A stretch of 64,000 nt of DNA from CAVPWP01 sp963709395 (GTDB taxonomy: Bacteria > Pseudomonadota > Alphaproteobacteria > Rhodobacterales > Rhodobacteraceae). A program made the position numbers and the translations under genes. Positions within the stretch are counted from its first letter, which is position 1. Each line of letters opens with the position of its first letter. Under the pieces are notes generated by a model. It searched no databases, was not told where the DNA came from, and saw nothing but the letters and a program-made list of their open reading frames with translations. Below are positions 36,076 through 44,533 of this stretch, piece after piece. Location: the NCBI GenBank assembly GCA_963709395.1, contig CAVPWP010000012.1:252622-316621 (forward strand). The letters run 5' to 3'.

Positions 36076-36180
36076 ATGACCGCTTCGACACTTATCGGCA
36101 TCGCCGCGCTGCTTTGCGGCGTCGCGCTGTTCTATCTTGTGGTATCCCGCACCCTGAAGAAACGCTCGGACGACAACTGA
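36076..36180 (+). CDS. 34-residue single-pass membrane microprotein
   Basis: MTASTLIGIAALLCGVALFY begins a 34-residue product: a roughly 20-residue hydrophobic helix (residues 5-25) followed by the basic/polar tail SRTLKKRSDDN, an N-out/C-in topology by the positive-inside rule. The AGGAAGGG SD (36061-36068) is well spaced from the ATG. A strong hairpin (36200-36229) follows the stop by 20 bases. Together these give a complete small transcription unit. Function unknown; many such microproteins associate with larger membrane complexes. Confidence 0.6.
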   Translation: MTASTLIGIAALLCGVALFYLVVSRTLKKRSDDN

Positions 36181-36199
36181 CCGCGCGGCAGGGACGCAA

Positions 36200-36229
36200 C
36201 GCGCCCGGGGCCATCGTGCCCCGGGCGCG
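36200..36229 (+). terminator. GC-rich hairpin after the membrane microprotein gene
   Basis: CGCGCCCGGGGC and GCCCCGGGCGCG (12 base pairs) surround the loop CATCGT. No T-run follows, so it may be an inefficient terminator, an mRNA-stabilising hairpin, or serve both strands. Confidence 0.55.
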
Positions 36230-36654
36230 ATCCCCGCTGTCCCGCACGTCCCGCAGGGAGGTGACGGATGATGACCGAAAGCAATTCCCCAACGTGCCCC
36301 GCCACGCCGGCACCTGACCAGCCCGGGCACCATGCCGCGTCACTTCCCGCCCAGGACGGGCGATGCAGACAGCGCGCACAGCCCGTGTCGAGACTTCATG
36401 CTTTCTTGAGGAATTTGGCTCCGGCGGTAGGGCCCGGAGATCACTGCCTAAGCCGTTGAAATCGCAGCACGGATTGTCGCCGACTCCCGCACGACTCCCG
36501 GGTTTGCCACGCCACGTGACACGATCCGTGCCCGGAAGGCAAGTGCCGTCTCACCTGTTCCTGGCAGGATGCCGCGCCCGCTCCGGGCATCGCAACGGCG
36601 GCTTCCGTCGGGCGCTGCGCGATCCTCAGGTGACCTGATGAAGCGCCGTTGCGT
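36230..36654. other. Non-coding stretch with no recognised feature
   Basis: Roughly 425 bases. Open frames here are short, lack SD sites and show no protein-like composition. I looked for a cloverleaf tRNA and found none. The region probably represents accessory DNA in decay. Confidence 0.45.
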
Positions 36655-36855
36655 TCAGGTGTCCCCGCGCTCGAGTCGGACGCGATAGGACCTCGCTCCA
36701 GTTTGCTCGATGACCACTGTATCGCCGATGCAAGCCCCGGTCTTTTCGACGAAATCGCGGATCCAGCCGCGGCTCCGGAAGATCCGCTTCGTGCCGTCGA
36801 TGTCGGTGACCGCGGTGTAGGATGCCGCGAAGCGTTGCGCACGGCTCCTTGATTT
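36655..36855 (-). pseudogene. Possible remnant of a small protein gene without start codon
   Basis: The minus-strand frame between the in-frame stop at 36856-36858 and the stop at 36655-36657 reads as a convincing small beta-rich domain: RFAASYTAVTDIDGTKRIF, then SRGWIRDFVEKTGACIGDTV and VIEQTGARSYRVRLERGDT. No ATG, GTG or TTG lies in frame at its 5' end, so it is more likely the 3' part of a broken gene than a complete one. The fold recalls small pseudobarrel DNA-binding domains, but I cannot assign a family. Confidence 0.4.
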
Positions 36856-37021
36856 CTATGGAGAAATCGGCCACTTGAGGCTCAAAGCATTTCGTTTCGG
36901 TTGCCCAAAGTCTTTCGCAACCGCCGAGAACTTCTTCGCATTGACCGTTGCGGCCGGGCGCTTTGGTTCCGAGCCGAAAGGCCAATATCCTTGCCTTTTT
37001 CCTACCAGAGATCGGACTTAC

Positions 37022-37072
37022 CTGAAAATGGGAAACGTCTCCGGAAACGAGACGACCTGTTCCCGTTTTCAG
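37022..37072. other. 51-base nested inverted repeat (hairpin)
   Basis: The outer arms CTGAAAA/TTTTCAG and GGGAA/TTCCC enclose an inner CGTCTC/GAGACG stem with the loop CGGAAAC. Small single-base or five-base bulges separate the stems. It lies in a non-coding stretch of about 400 bases (36856-37257) downstream of the debranching-enzyme gene on its strand. No gene was seen elsewhere in that stretch. Could be an RNA structure or a mobile-element end. Confidence 0.55.
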
Positions 37073-37257
37073 ATCGGTAGGCACATGACGAGAAAGTGGC
37101 CCGCTCATCGGCATCAAGGCCCGGTCACCCCGAACCCAAACCAATCGACCGCGACCGCCCCGAGGCGGCGCTCGATCGCGTAGCGCGCGTCGCCGGATGG
37201 CGCGTTTCAGGAGAATGCCGTTGGGCCGGGAGGACGCGATGTTCAGGGCGGCAGCGG

Positions 37258-39519
37258 TCACTCGATTTCGACGTTCAATCCGCGATCGGCCTGCGGCGTC
37301 TCGACACGGGTTGTCCCGTGCCGATCGCGATGGAAGCGCAGGGTCGCACTTTTCGTGCCGATCCTGATGTCCCTAAGATCGAGGTGATGGATGGACGCCG
37401 GCAGTACCGGGTTCGACACGCGTAGCGTCGCCGCGGGCGCGTCGATGGAAAGCCCGAGACAGGCCTGAAGGCACAAAAACGGGCTCCCGGCCGCCCAGGC
37501 TTGTGGCGAACACGCGGATGGAAACGCGACTGGGCGCGGGCTTTGCTCGCGCGACAGGCCACACCAAAGCTCCGGCAGCCGATGATCAGGGAAATGGCAG
37601 CTTGCATCGAACAGTTCTTCTGTCAGCTCGGCGCTCAGGTCCGGCCGCCCCGCCTGCGCCAGTCCGGCCGCGATCAGGCTGGTATCGTGGGGCCAGACGC
37701 TTCCGTTGTGATATCCCATCGGATTGTAGCGCGCGGCGTCGTCGGAGACGGTCCGGATGCCCCAGCCCGAGCGAAGGCCGGGGGAATGCAGGGTTTCGAT
37801 CAAGCGCCCGCGGCGTTCCGGCAGGACGGCGTCACAGAAAAGAAGGTGTCCCGCGTTCGAGGTCGAGACGCGCACCGGTCGGTTGTCGCCGTCGAGCGCG
37901 ATGCAGAAGGTGCCCAGATCGTCGTCCCAAAAGGCCGTGTCGATGGCCTGCACGAGATCGTCCGCCCGCTTGCGAAGGCCGTTGCCTTCGGCACCGGCAC
38001 CAAGGGTGTCGAAGATCTCGGCCGCGGCACGCAAGGCGGCGACCAGGTAGCCCTGAACCTCAACCAGCGCCACGGGACTTGCGCTGAGGGTGCCGTCGGC
38101 GTGAAAGACCGAGTCCTCGGAATCCTTCCATCCCTGGTTTCTCAGCCCGGTCTCGGCCGAACGCGCGTATTCGATGAAGCCATCGTCGTCGCGGTCTCCG
38201 TAAACGGTCGCCCAGTCAAGCGCGGCGCGGACCGACGGTTCGAGACGCTCCAGCCGTTCCCGGTCGGCCGTCCGCAGCCAGTAGCGGTGGACGAGCAGGA
38301 CGAAAAGCAAAGTCTGGTCGATCCCGCCATAGTAGTGATGGAAGGGGACAGCGCGGATGCGTGCCATCTCACCATTGCGGTGTTCGTGCAGGATCTTTCC
38401 AGGTTCGGCGTCGCAGAAGGCGTCGCTTCCGCTGGCCTGCGTGGCCGCGAGAAAGTCGATCACGCCCGCGGCCAGTTCGGCGTCAAGCCACAGCGTCTGT
38501 AGCGCGGCGATCAGGCCGTCGCGTCCGAAGGGGGCCGAGAACCATGGCACCCCAGCGTAAGGGTAAGGACCGGTGGCAAGCTCGGCAGTCAGCATGGCGA
38601 GATCCGCCGATGACCGGGCCAGCCAGGAATCGAAGGCCGGCCGCGACGTTGCAATGTGGGACGTGCGGGCGACGCGGTGGGCGACCCGGTCCGACATGGC
38701 CTGGTGTGCCGTGCGACGGGGTTCGGGCGCGGTGTCGAGGTCAGCGGCCCCGTGGCGGGCGCCGTGGACCGATCCCGCCTCGCCGTCCCCGCCGGGGCCT
38801 TCGGCGACACGGACAATGCAGGCAACCTCGCGATGCGCCTTGGGCGGGATCGACAGCGAAATCCGGGCGCGGCCCGACTCGAACGTGGGCGACGGGTCCA
38901 GCGACACGCGTGTGCGAAGGTGCCTGCCATCGGCGGCCAGATAGGAAAACCCGATCGTGCCGTCACCGTAGACCGGCGGCTGTAGTTCGCCACGTCGCGG
39001 CGCGGTCTTGCCGCGCACCTCGAACACGTCGCGGAAATCGGCCCAGATGTCGAACACCAGCTCGAGTTCGGCGGTGGCGAGGCCATAGTTGGTGAGGACC
39101 AGGCGGTCATAAAGCCCGTCGGAGAGGAAACGATCGCGCTGAAGAAGAATGGCGAAGTCGGGGAATTCCGTCCCGTGCCGATCGACCAGCCGCGAGTTCG
39201 CAAGATCGGCGCGAAAGCTCGCGTCGTCGTGGCTGGCGTGGTGGCCAAGTTCGGTCAGCGGCGTCCCGTTCAGAGACACCACCATGCGCGAAAGATACCG
39301 GGTGTCGCGAAAGAACAATCCATCTTTTGAAAGCGCCTCTCCCGGGCCTGCGTTCGGGGGGTTCAGATCGCCCGAGGCGCTGAAGACCGCGAAGAGATCC
39401 CCATCCTTGAGGACATGGAAATCGTGGCGGGTGTCCGGCCCGAAGCTGTTCGGACGGAATGCCCCCTCGGCCGGATCGGTGTTCTCCGCCCGCGGCATGC
39501 CGGCCCGGTCAGCTGTCAT
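37258..39519 (-). CDS. Amylo-alpha-1,6-glucosidase / glycogen debranching-type enzyme
   Basis: A 753-residue cytosolic protein of two parts. The N-terminal beta-rich glycogen-debranching domain runs about residues 30-280 (HDFHVLKDGDLFAVFSASGDL, GLFFRDTRYLSRMVVSLNG). A C-terminal (alpha/alpha)6 barrel follows (GVPWFSAPFGRDGLIAALQ, NQGWKDSEDSVFH, NGSVWPHDTSLIAAGL) with the conserved acidic residues of the amylo-alpha-1,6-glucosidase/GH63-like clan. The start at 39519 overlaps the upstream glycosyltransferase stop by 11 bases, implying an operon. Substrate may be glycogen, a related alpha-glucan or a glucosylated compatible solute; sequence alone does not decide. No signal peptide. Confidence 0.85.
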   Translation of the reverse strand: MTADRAGMPRAENTDPAEGAFRPNSFGPDTRHDFHVLKDGDLFAVFSASGDLNPPNAGPGEALSKDGLFFRDTRYLSRMVVSLNGTPLTELGHHASHDDASFRADLANSRLVDRHGTEFPDFAILLQRDRFLSDGLYDRLVLTNYGLATAELELVFDIWADFRDVFEVRGKTAPRRGELQPPVYGDGTIGFSYLAADGRHLRTRVSLDPSPTFESGRARISLSIPPKAHREVACIVRVAEGPGGDGEAGSVHGARHGAADLDTAPEPRRTAHQAMSDRVAHRVARTSHIATSRPAFDSWLARSSADLAMLTAELATGPYPYAGVPWFSAPFGRDGLIAALQTLWLDAELAAGVIDFLAATQASGSDAFCDAEPGKILHEHRNGEMARIRAVPFHHYYGGIDQTLLFVLLVHRYWLRTADRERLERLEPSVRAALDWATVYGDRDDDGFIEYARSAETGLRNQGWKDSEDSVFHADGTLSASPVALVEVQGYLVAALRAAAEIFDTLGAGAEGNGLRKRADDLVQAIDTAFWDDDLGTFCIALDGDNRPVRVSTSNAGHLLFCDAVLPERRGRLIETLHSPGLRSGWGIRTVSDDAARYNPMGYHNGSVWPHDTSLIAAGLAQAGRPDLSAELTEELFDASCHFPDHRLPELWCGLSREQSPRPVAFPSACSPQAWAAGSPFLCLQACLGLSIDAPAATLRVSNPVLPASIHHLDLRDIRIGTKSATLRFHRDRHGTTRVETPQADRGLNVEIE

Positions 39520-40681
39520 GGCCAGACGCGAGCGGACGACCGCCTGTCCCGGGACGTGACCTGCCGGCAGGATCGAAGGCCCGGGCGAGGATGCCGCTGG
39601 TGCCCCGCCGGGCCAAACCGGAGGAGGGATGCGCCGCCGGCCGTCCCGCCAGCAGGTGCCGGTAGACCTGGACGTAGCGTTGCGCCATGAGGCGGCTCGA
39701 GAAGCGATCCTCGAACCTTTTTCGAATGCGACTTCGGTCATAGTTGGCGAGTTCGGCTACCGCATCGACCGCAGCATCGATTTCGTCGACGATCCGGCCG
39801 GTCAGACGGTCGTCGATGACCTCGGGGACCGCGCCGAAAGGAAAGGCGATCACCGGCGTGCCGCAGGCCATGGCCTCGATCATTACGAGGCCGAAGGGCT
39901 CGGGCCATCGGATCGGAAAGACAAGGGCGTGGGCACGGCCCAGGAACTCGGTCTTCTGATCATCGCGGATCTCACCCACGTAGACGATCCGGTGGCCGTC
40001 GACCTGCGGCTTGATCGTTTCTTCCCAATAAGGCCGGTCGAAGCTGTTGATCCGCGCGGCGATCTTCAGGCGGATCCCCGCCCGTCGGGCGATCTCGATC
40101 GCCGTGTCTATCCCCTTGTCGGGTGCAATGCGGCCAAGAAACGCGAGATAGGGCTCGCACGTGTCCCCGTCCTGTCGGGGAAGAACGCGGTAGTTTCCGG
40201 GCGGGACCCCGTGCGGAACGGTGGCGATCCAGGACGCGTCTGCAAGCGGTCGTCGCTGGGCTCCGGATATCGACACGAGCGGAAAGCGGCGGTAGCGACG
40301 AAAGAACGCCCGGTGCCCGATGAAATCGAGGCGGGAATGGCAGGTAGTCAGCGTCCGCTCCGCGATGTCCTCGAACATCGGAAAATGCAGAAACTCGGTG
40401 TGAAAATGGAGCACGTCGAATCGATCGGCCACCTGTCTCAACCGGTCCAGCATCAGGATGTGATCGGGGATTTGCGATGTCAGCCGTTCGTCCGTCAGGA
40501 TCGCCCGGTCCCGGCAAACCACAAGATCGGCGTTCACCCTGCTTTGTCCGTTGGCAAAGACCGTCACATGGTGGCCTTCGGTGGTCAGCGCGTCGGCCAG
40601 ATTGGCCACAACCCGCTCGGTCCCGCCATAGGCGCGGGGCGGCACGGCCTCCATCAGAGGAGAAACAAGGGCAATACGCAT
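39509..40681 (-). CDS. GT4-type glycosyltransferase
   Basis: A 390-residue GT-B glycosyltransferase. The start at 40681 (MRIALVSPLMEAVPPRAYGGTERVVANL) follows GGAGGAG at good spacing. The N-terminal acceptor domain has VLHFHTEFLHFP. The C-terminal nucleotide-sugar domain has YLAFLGRIAPDKGIDTAIEIARRAG and the E-x7-E motif region PEPFGLVMIEAMACGTPVIAFPFGAVPEVI. It overlaps the debranching-enzyme gene by 11 bases. Donor and acceptor are unknown; the pairing suggests synthesis and remodelling of an alpha-glucan or a glucosyl solute. The last 40 residues are low-complexity. Confidence 0.87.
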   Translation of the reverse strand: MRIALVSPLMEAVPPRAYGGTERVVANLADALTTEGHHVTVFANGQSRVNADLVVCRDRAILTDERLTSQIPDHILMLDRLRQVADRFDVLHFHTEFLHFPMFEDIAERTLTTCHSRLDFIGHRAFFRRYRRFPLVSISGAQRRPLADASWIATVPHGVPPGNYRVLPRQDGDTCEPYLAFLGRIAPDKGIDTAIEIARRAGIRLKIAARINSFDRPYWEETIKPQVDGHRIVYVGEIRDDQKTEFLGRAHALVFPIRWPEPFGLVMIEAMACGTPVIAFPFGAVPEVIDDRLTGRIVDEIDAAVDAVAELANYDRSRIRKRFEDRFSSRLMAQRYVQVYRHLLAGRPAAHPSSGLARRGTSGILARAFDPAGRSRPGTGGRPLASGHDS

Positions 40682-41470
40682 GGACCGAACTCCTCCTGCC
40701 GCGATGGCGTTGATGGAAAGTCTCGAGGCGAGATGTCGATTAACACGGAAGTTTATCGTCATGGCGGGATCGGATCATTAACGACGGTCAACGCCGTGGC
40801 CTTAAGTGGCGGGAGGGAGCCGGCAGCCCGTCCACAACGACGCCCAACGGGCCGGTGATCACGCCGGGTGATTCATTGAGGCAGGTCAATGCGACCGCGC
40901 GGTCCGCGAGGCTTGCGGACATCCAAGAGATTGGCAGGAGTCCGTCTGAAGGTCGGTAAGGCAGAGGGCACGCGACATGCCTGTGCACAACAGCGCGATC
41001 GCGACAGTTTCGGATCGACGTGGCCGAGGGTTTCGCCGAACCGCTGCTGGACTGGATCAGGAAATCAAAGGCGTCGGCTCGAAGGATGCAATTAGGTCTT
41101 TCTCTCAGTTGAGCGCTGTGTCGGGGGAAGCGGACGTGATCCGGAGATCGCCATAGGTCCCGTGCGCGGACTTTTCGGGCTTCCCCCGAAGCGGCATCAA
41201 CCGTCGTGACCGGCCCTTCTCGGACCTTCACCACCGTCACGACCGAGGTCTGAACCTTGCGGAAAGCATGAGTAATTGGGCTAACCCTGCTCTTGGGTCG
41301 AGCTCCCGATAAGGTCACGGCTATGCTGTGAATACTGGGTAAACCGCGGCCGACATCTGCTGTGGGGATAGAACAAGCTCAATTGTACTCGCGGCCGGAC
41401 ATCCCTCAACTTCAGCCTTTGCGGGAGCCACCACGACTGCGACCAGAGGGCACCGGCCTCGTGCTGGTGG
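40682..41470. other. Non-coding stretch of about 790 bases with one interspersed-repeat copy
   Basis: No gene is supported: open frames are short or shadow-like. Positions 41106-41135 (GAGCGCTGTGTCGGGGGAAG followed by CGGAC) match the interspersed repeat seen at 48312, 48579 and 56144. The flanking sequence resembles decayed accessory DNA between the glycosyltransferase promoter and the 3' end of the LacI gene. Confidence 0.5.
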
Positions 41471-42499
41471 TTAAGGATGGGCACCATGGGAAGCCCGCAT
41501 GACAAGGGGGCATTTCAAGCGGAGTTGGCCGACCTCCGGTTTCACGTCGGAAAGCAATGTTCGGGCGCACCACTGACCCATCTCCCGATGCGGCAGCAGG
41601 ACAGTCGAAAGTGCAGGCGAAAGATGCTGCGCGACCTCCTGATCGTCGTATCCCATGACCGCGACGCTTTCGCCGATGCGCTCGCCCAGTTCCTTGAGCG
41701 CTTCGTAGCACCCGATCGCCATGAGATCGTTCGCGCAGAAGATGGCCTCGGGTCGCACCCGCCCTGACATCAACCGCAATGTCGCCTCGCGCCCGCCGCT
41801 TGGAAGGAAGTTCCCCTCCACGATCAGCGCGGGATCGATCGAGATGCCGGCGGCACGCAAGGCGCGCTCGTATCCCTCCATCCGCTGATCGGACGCTTCC
41901 ATCCATTGTTCGCCAGAGATGAAGGCAATTCGTCGGTAGCCTTCAGCCAGAAGCGCCTCGGTCGCCGCTTGGCCACCCCGCCGTTCCGCGGGCACCACCG
42001 ACGGAAAGCGTGGGGCCTCCTCATAACAATTGAGAAGGACCGCGCGGTGCTTCGACAGCCCATCGGGAGGTGACACCCGGCGCGTCAGGATCGAGCCGTA
42101 GATGACGCCACTCACACGGTCCCGCGACCATTTCTTGAGGACTTCGGTTTCGTAGTCACGGTTTCCACCCGTCATGACGATCTCGACGACTATGTTGTGT
42201 TTCCAGGCCTCTTCCTGGATCCCTTCGATCGAGATGGCCGCAAACGGGCTGGTCGCGATTTCGTCGAACATCACCCCGATGACGCCGAGGCCCACGGATT
42301 TGGGCGGACGCCCGGCGGCGCGAGGGCGGTAATCAAGCGCGGCGACGGCTTCGAGAACCCGCCTGCGCGTCTCAAGGCTTATCCGCATGTCCTCGAGCCC
42401 GTTCAGGACGAAGGACACCGTGGATTGCGAGACGCCGGCGCGCACGGCGACGTCCTTCATCGTGACCCGGCTGGCGTCGCTGCCCTTCTGTCCGTCCAT
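41471..42499 (-). CDS. LacI-family transcriptional regulator
   Basis: A 342-residue regulator. The N-terminal HTH and hinge are VTMKDVAVRAGVSQSTVSFVLNG and RRRVLEAVAALDYRPRAAGR. The periplasmic-binding-like effector domain contains LGVIGVMFDEIATSPFA, YRRIAFISGEQWMEASDQRMEGYERAL and FCANDLMAIGCYEALKELG. It is divergent from the sugar ABC operon that begins at 42587. A palindrome in the 87-base gap is a likely operator for both directions. The inducing sugar is presumably the imported substrate or its breakdown product. Confidence 0.95.
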   Translation of the reverse strand: MDGQKGSDASRVTMKDVAVRAGVSQSTVSFVLNGLEDMRISLETRRRVLEAVAALDYRPRAAGRPPKSVGLGVIGVMFDEIATSPFAAISIEGIQEEAWKHNIVVEIVMTGGNRDYETEVLKKWSRDRVSGVIYGSILTRRVSPPDGLSKHRAVLLNCYEEAPRFPSVVPAERRGGQAATEALLAEGYRRIAFISGEQWMEASDQRMEGYERALRAAGISIDPALIVEGNFLPSGGREATLRLMSGRVRPEAIFCANDLMAIGCYEALKELGERIGESVAVMGYDDQEVAQHLSPALSTVLLPHREMGQWCARTLLSDVKPEVGQLRLKCPLVMRASHGAHP

Positions 42500-42535
42500 C
42501 TGGCTTCAAATCCCTTGCCTTCTGCTAATAAATAT

Positions 42536-42552
42536 TGCTAATAATTTTAGCA
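42536..42552. promoter_or_regulatory. Putative LacI-type operator
   Basis: TGCTAA-TAATT-TTAGCA is an inverted repeat located between the LacI gene and the ABC operon in an AT-rich island within otherwise GC-rich DNA. A second direct copy of the half-site (TGCTAATAAA at 42523) lies 13 bases upstream. Size and position fit a repressor site covering the divergent promoters. Confidence 0.65.
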
Positions 42553-42586
42553 CAAGGGGAATCGCCATCGGATCGGGGAGGGATCT

Positions 42587-43675
42587 ATGCGCGGCAACGG
42601 TAAGCGGGCCATGGGCCAGACGCAGGCCGCATTGATATTGTTGGCGCCGTTCCTTGCCACCTACGTCCTTTTCCTCGTCTATCCGTTCTTCAGCGGCGTC
42701 TGGATCAGCCTGCACGACTGGAACCTTCTGGCGGTGGCGTTCAACCCCGATGCAAAGGTGTTCGTGGGGCTGCGCAACTACGAACGCGTGATGTGGGGCC
42801 GAAACATCGAATGGGGGCTCTTCGCGGCACCCTTCTGGCAGGCCCTCGGTCTCATTGGAATTGCACTTTCCGTGGTCCTTCATCGGGTCGGCCGGATGAG
42901 TCGCTTCACCGCCATAGCACTTGGCGTAGCTTCGACACTTCTTGTTGTCATTTCCGGTTTTCATCCCGGTGAAGGAGGCCGGTGGTACGACCGTCGCTTT
43001 TGGCCGACTGTCGGGAACACGATCCTGTTCGTCGGTCTCACAGTCCCGGGGGTGACGATCAGCGCGCTTGTCCTGGCTGCGGCGCTGAACCGTGAGACCC
43101 GTGCGATGGGTGTGCTGCGGACACTGTTCTTTCTCAGCCAGGTCCTGTCAGTCACTGTCGTCACGCTGATCTGGCAGATCATGTTCTCGCCCCGCCAGGG
43201 CCTGCTCGCCAACATCACCGAGGTTTTCGGCGGTACGCCGATCAACTGGCTGACGGACGAACAGTTCGCCATGGCGGCCATCGTGATCGCGACCGTCTGG
43301 TGGTCGCTCGGAATCGCGATGATCCTGTTCCTCGCGGGTCTTCAGGACATCTCCAAGGACATCTACGAGGCAGCCGCTCTCGACAACGCCCGCGGGGTAC
43401 GCGCGTTCTGGTACGTGACCCTACCGAACCTCAAGCGCACCATCACGCTGGTCGTCGTCTTGCAGATCATCCTGCAGTTCCAGGTCTTCGGGCAGTCGCA
43501 TTTGATGACACAGGGCGGTCCGAACGACACGACGCAGGTTCTTGTCCGCTATATCTACCAGACCGGCTTCCGCGACAGCGAACTCGGTCGGGCTTCGGCC
43601 ATGGCGGTGTTCCTCTTCCTCATCATGGGCACGTTCTCGGTGATCCAGTTCATCGTCGGACGGGAGAAGGACTGA
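42587..43675 (+). CDS. Sugar ABC transporter permease (MalF/UgpA-like) with an inserted TM hairpin
   Basis: A 362-residue inner-membrane subunit; the cognate binding protein and ATPase are in the same operon. The conserved EAA loop is EAAALDNARGVRAFWYVTLPNLK. Between the first helix (LILLAPFLATYVLFLVYPFF) and the usual second helix (NTILFVGLTVPGVTISALVLA) there is an extra segment of about 60 residues with two more hydrophobic stretches (LGLIGIALSVVLHRV and FTAIALGVASTLLVVISGF). This gives about eight helices instead of six. GGAGGG precedes the ATG. The stop overlaps the next permease by one base. Confidence 0.92.
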   Translation: MRGNGKRAMGQTQAALILLAPFLATYVLFLVYPFFSGVWISLHDWNLLAVAFNPDAKVFVGLRNYERVMWGRNIEWGLFAAPFWQALGLIGIALSVVLHRVGRMSRFTAIALGVASTLLVVISGFHPGEGGRWYDRRFWPTVGNTILFVGLTVPGVTISALVLAAALNRETRAMGVLRTLFFLSQVLSVTVVTLIWQIMFSPRQGLLANITEVFGGTPINWLTDEQFAMAAIVIATVWWSLGIAMILFLAGLQDISKDIYEAAALDNARGVRAFWYVTLPNLKRTITLVVVLQIILQFQVFGQSHLMTQGGPNDTTQVLVRYIYQTGFRDSELGRASAMAVFLFLIMGTFSVIQFIVGREKD

Positions 43676-44508
43676 TGGCCCGCAGCTATTACTGGCTTGT
43701 CATCGCGCTTTCGATTCCGGCCTTCGTCTGGCTGGTGCCGACGCTTTGGATGGTGTCGCTGTCGTTCCAGCCGAACGAGGTGCTGGCACGCACGACATCG
43801 ACCACAGCGTTCGGACTGGTTCCCATCCCCTTCACAGCCGAAAACTATGCCGCGCTCTTCGCCTTCGGCCAGACGCCCTGGTGGTTCCTGAATTCTCTCA
43901 TCGTGTCGCTCGGCATGACGCTTGGTGTGCTCGCAGTATCGACGACGGCGGGCTATGCGCTGGCGCGGCTCGATTTTCCGTTCAAGACGGCGGTCACGTT
44001 GCTCTGTCTGATCGGCCTGATGGTGCCGGAACAGGCCGTCTTCATCCCGCTCTACACGATGTTCGCCGACTTCCGCTGGCACAATTCCTACCATGCGTTG
44101 ATCCTGCCGCGCATGGCGGTGCCGATCGGCGTTTTCCTGATGATGCAGTTCTTTCGGGGCATCCCGAAAGACATCGAGGAAGCGGCACGGCTCGACGGCG
44201 TCGGCTGGCTGAAGATCTTCTGGTACGTCATGCTGCCGCTCGCGCGGCCCGCGATGATGACGCTGGCGATCCTGACGTTCCTCTACGCCTGGAACGACTA
44301 TCTCTGGCCGCTCGTCTCGGCGCAGCAGCGGGAATACTTCACCATCACGCTGGGGCTTGCGAGCATCCAGTCGAACTTCGCGCAATCGGAAGGTCTGGGC
44401 CGGGTGATGGCCTCGGGCGTCATCGCCTCTCTTCCGGTCGTTCTCTTGTTCCTGATCTTCCAGCGGTACGTGGTGCAGGCCATGACTGCAGGCGGATCGA
44501 AGGGCTGA
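43675..44508 (+). CDS. Sugar ABC transporter permease (MalG/UgpE-like)
   Basis: A 277-residue six-helix permease, partner of the preceding gene. It begins MARSYYWLVIALSIPAFVWL and contains the EAA loop EEAARLDGVGWLKIFWYVMLPLARPA and the TM segment TLAILTFLYAWNDYLWPL typical of the MalG group. The ATG shares its first base with the upstream stop (TGATG), so it is translationally coupled. The binding-protein gene follows after 25 bases. Confidence 0.95.
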   Translation: MARSYYWLVIALSIPAFVWLVPTLWMVSLSFQPNEVLARTTSTTAFGLVPIPFTAENYAALFAFGQTPWWFLNSLIVSLGMTLGVLAVSTTAGYALARLDFPFKTAVTLLCLIGLMVPEQAVFIPLYTMFADFRWHNSYHALILPRMAVPIGVFLMMQFFRGIPKDIEEAARLDGVGWLKIFWYVMLPLARPAMMTLAILTFLYAWNDYLWPLVSAQQREYFTITLGLASIQSNFAQSEGLGRVMASGVIASLPVVLLFLIFQRYVVQAMTAGGSKG

Positions 44509-44533
44509 CACGCACATCAAAGGGAGGAAACCT

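Noticed and set aside
36300..36600. Possible tRNA gene or attachment site
   Set aside because: No cloverleaf with a T-loop GGTTCGA and matching acceptor stem could be built.
36626..37261. 211-codon minus-strand frame
   Set aside because: Composition is not protein-like over most of its length; only the other-frame remnant at 36655-36855 looks real.
40788..41318. 176-codon minus-strand frame in the gap before the LacI gene
   Set aside because: No SD, no recognisable domain, and it overlaps an interspersed repeat copy.
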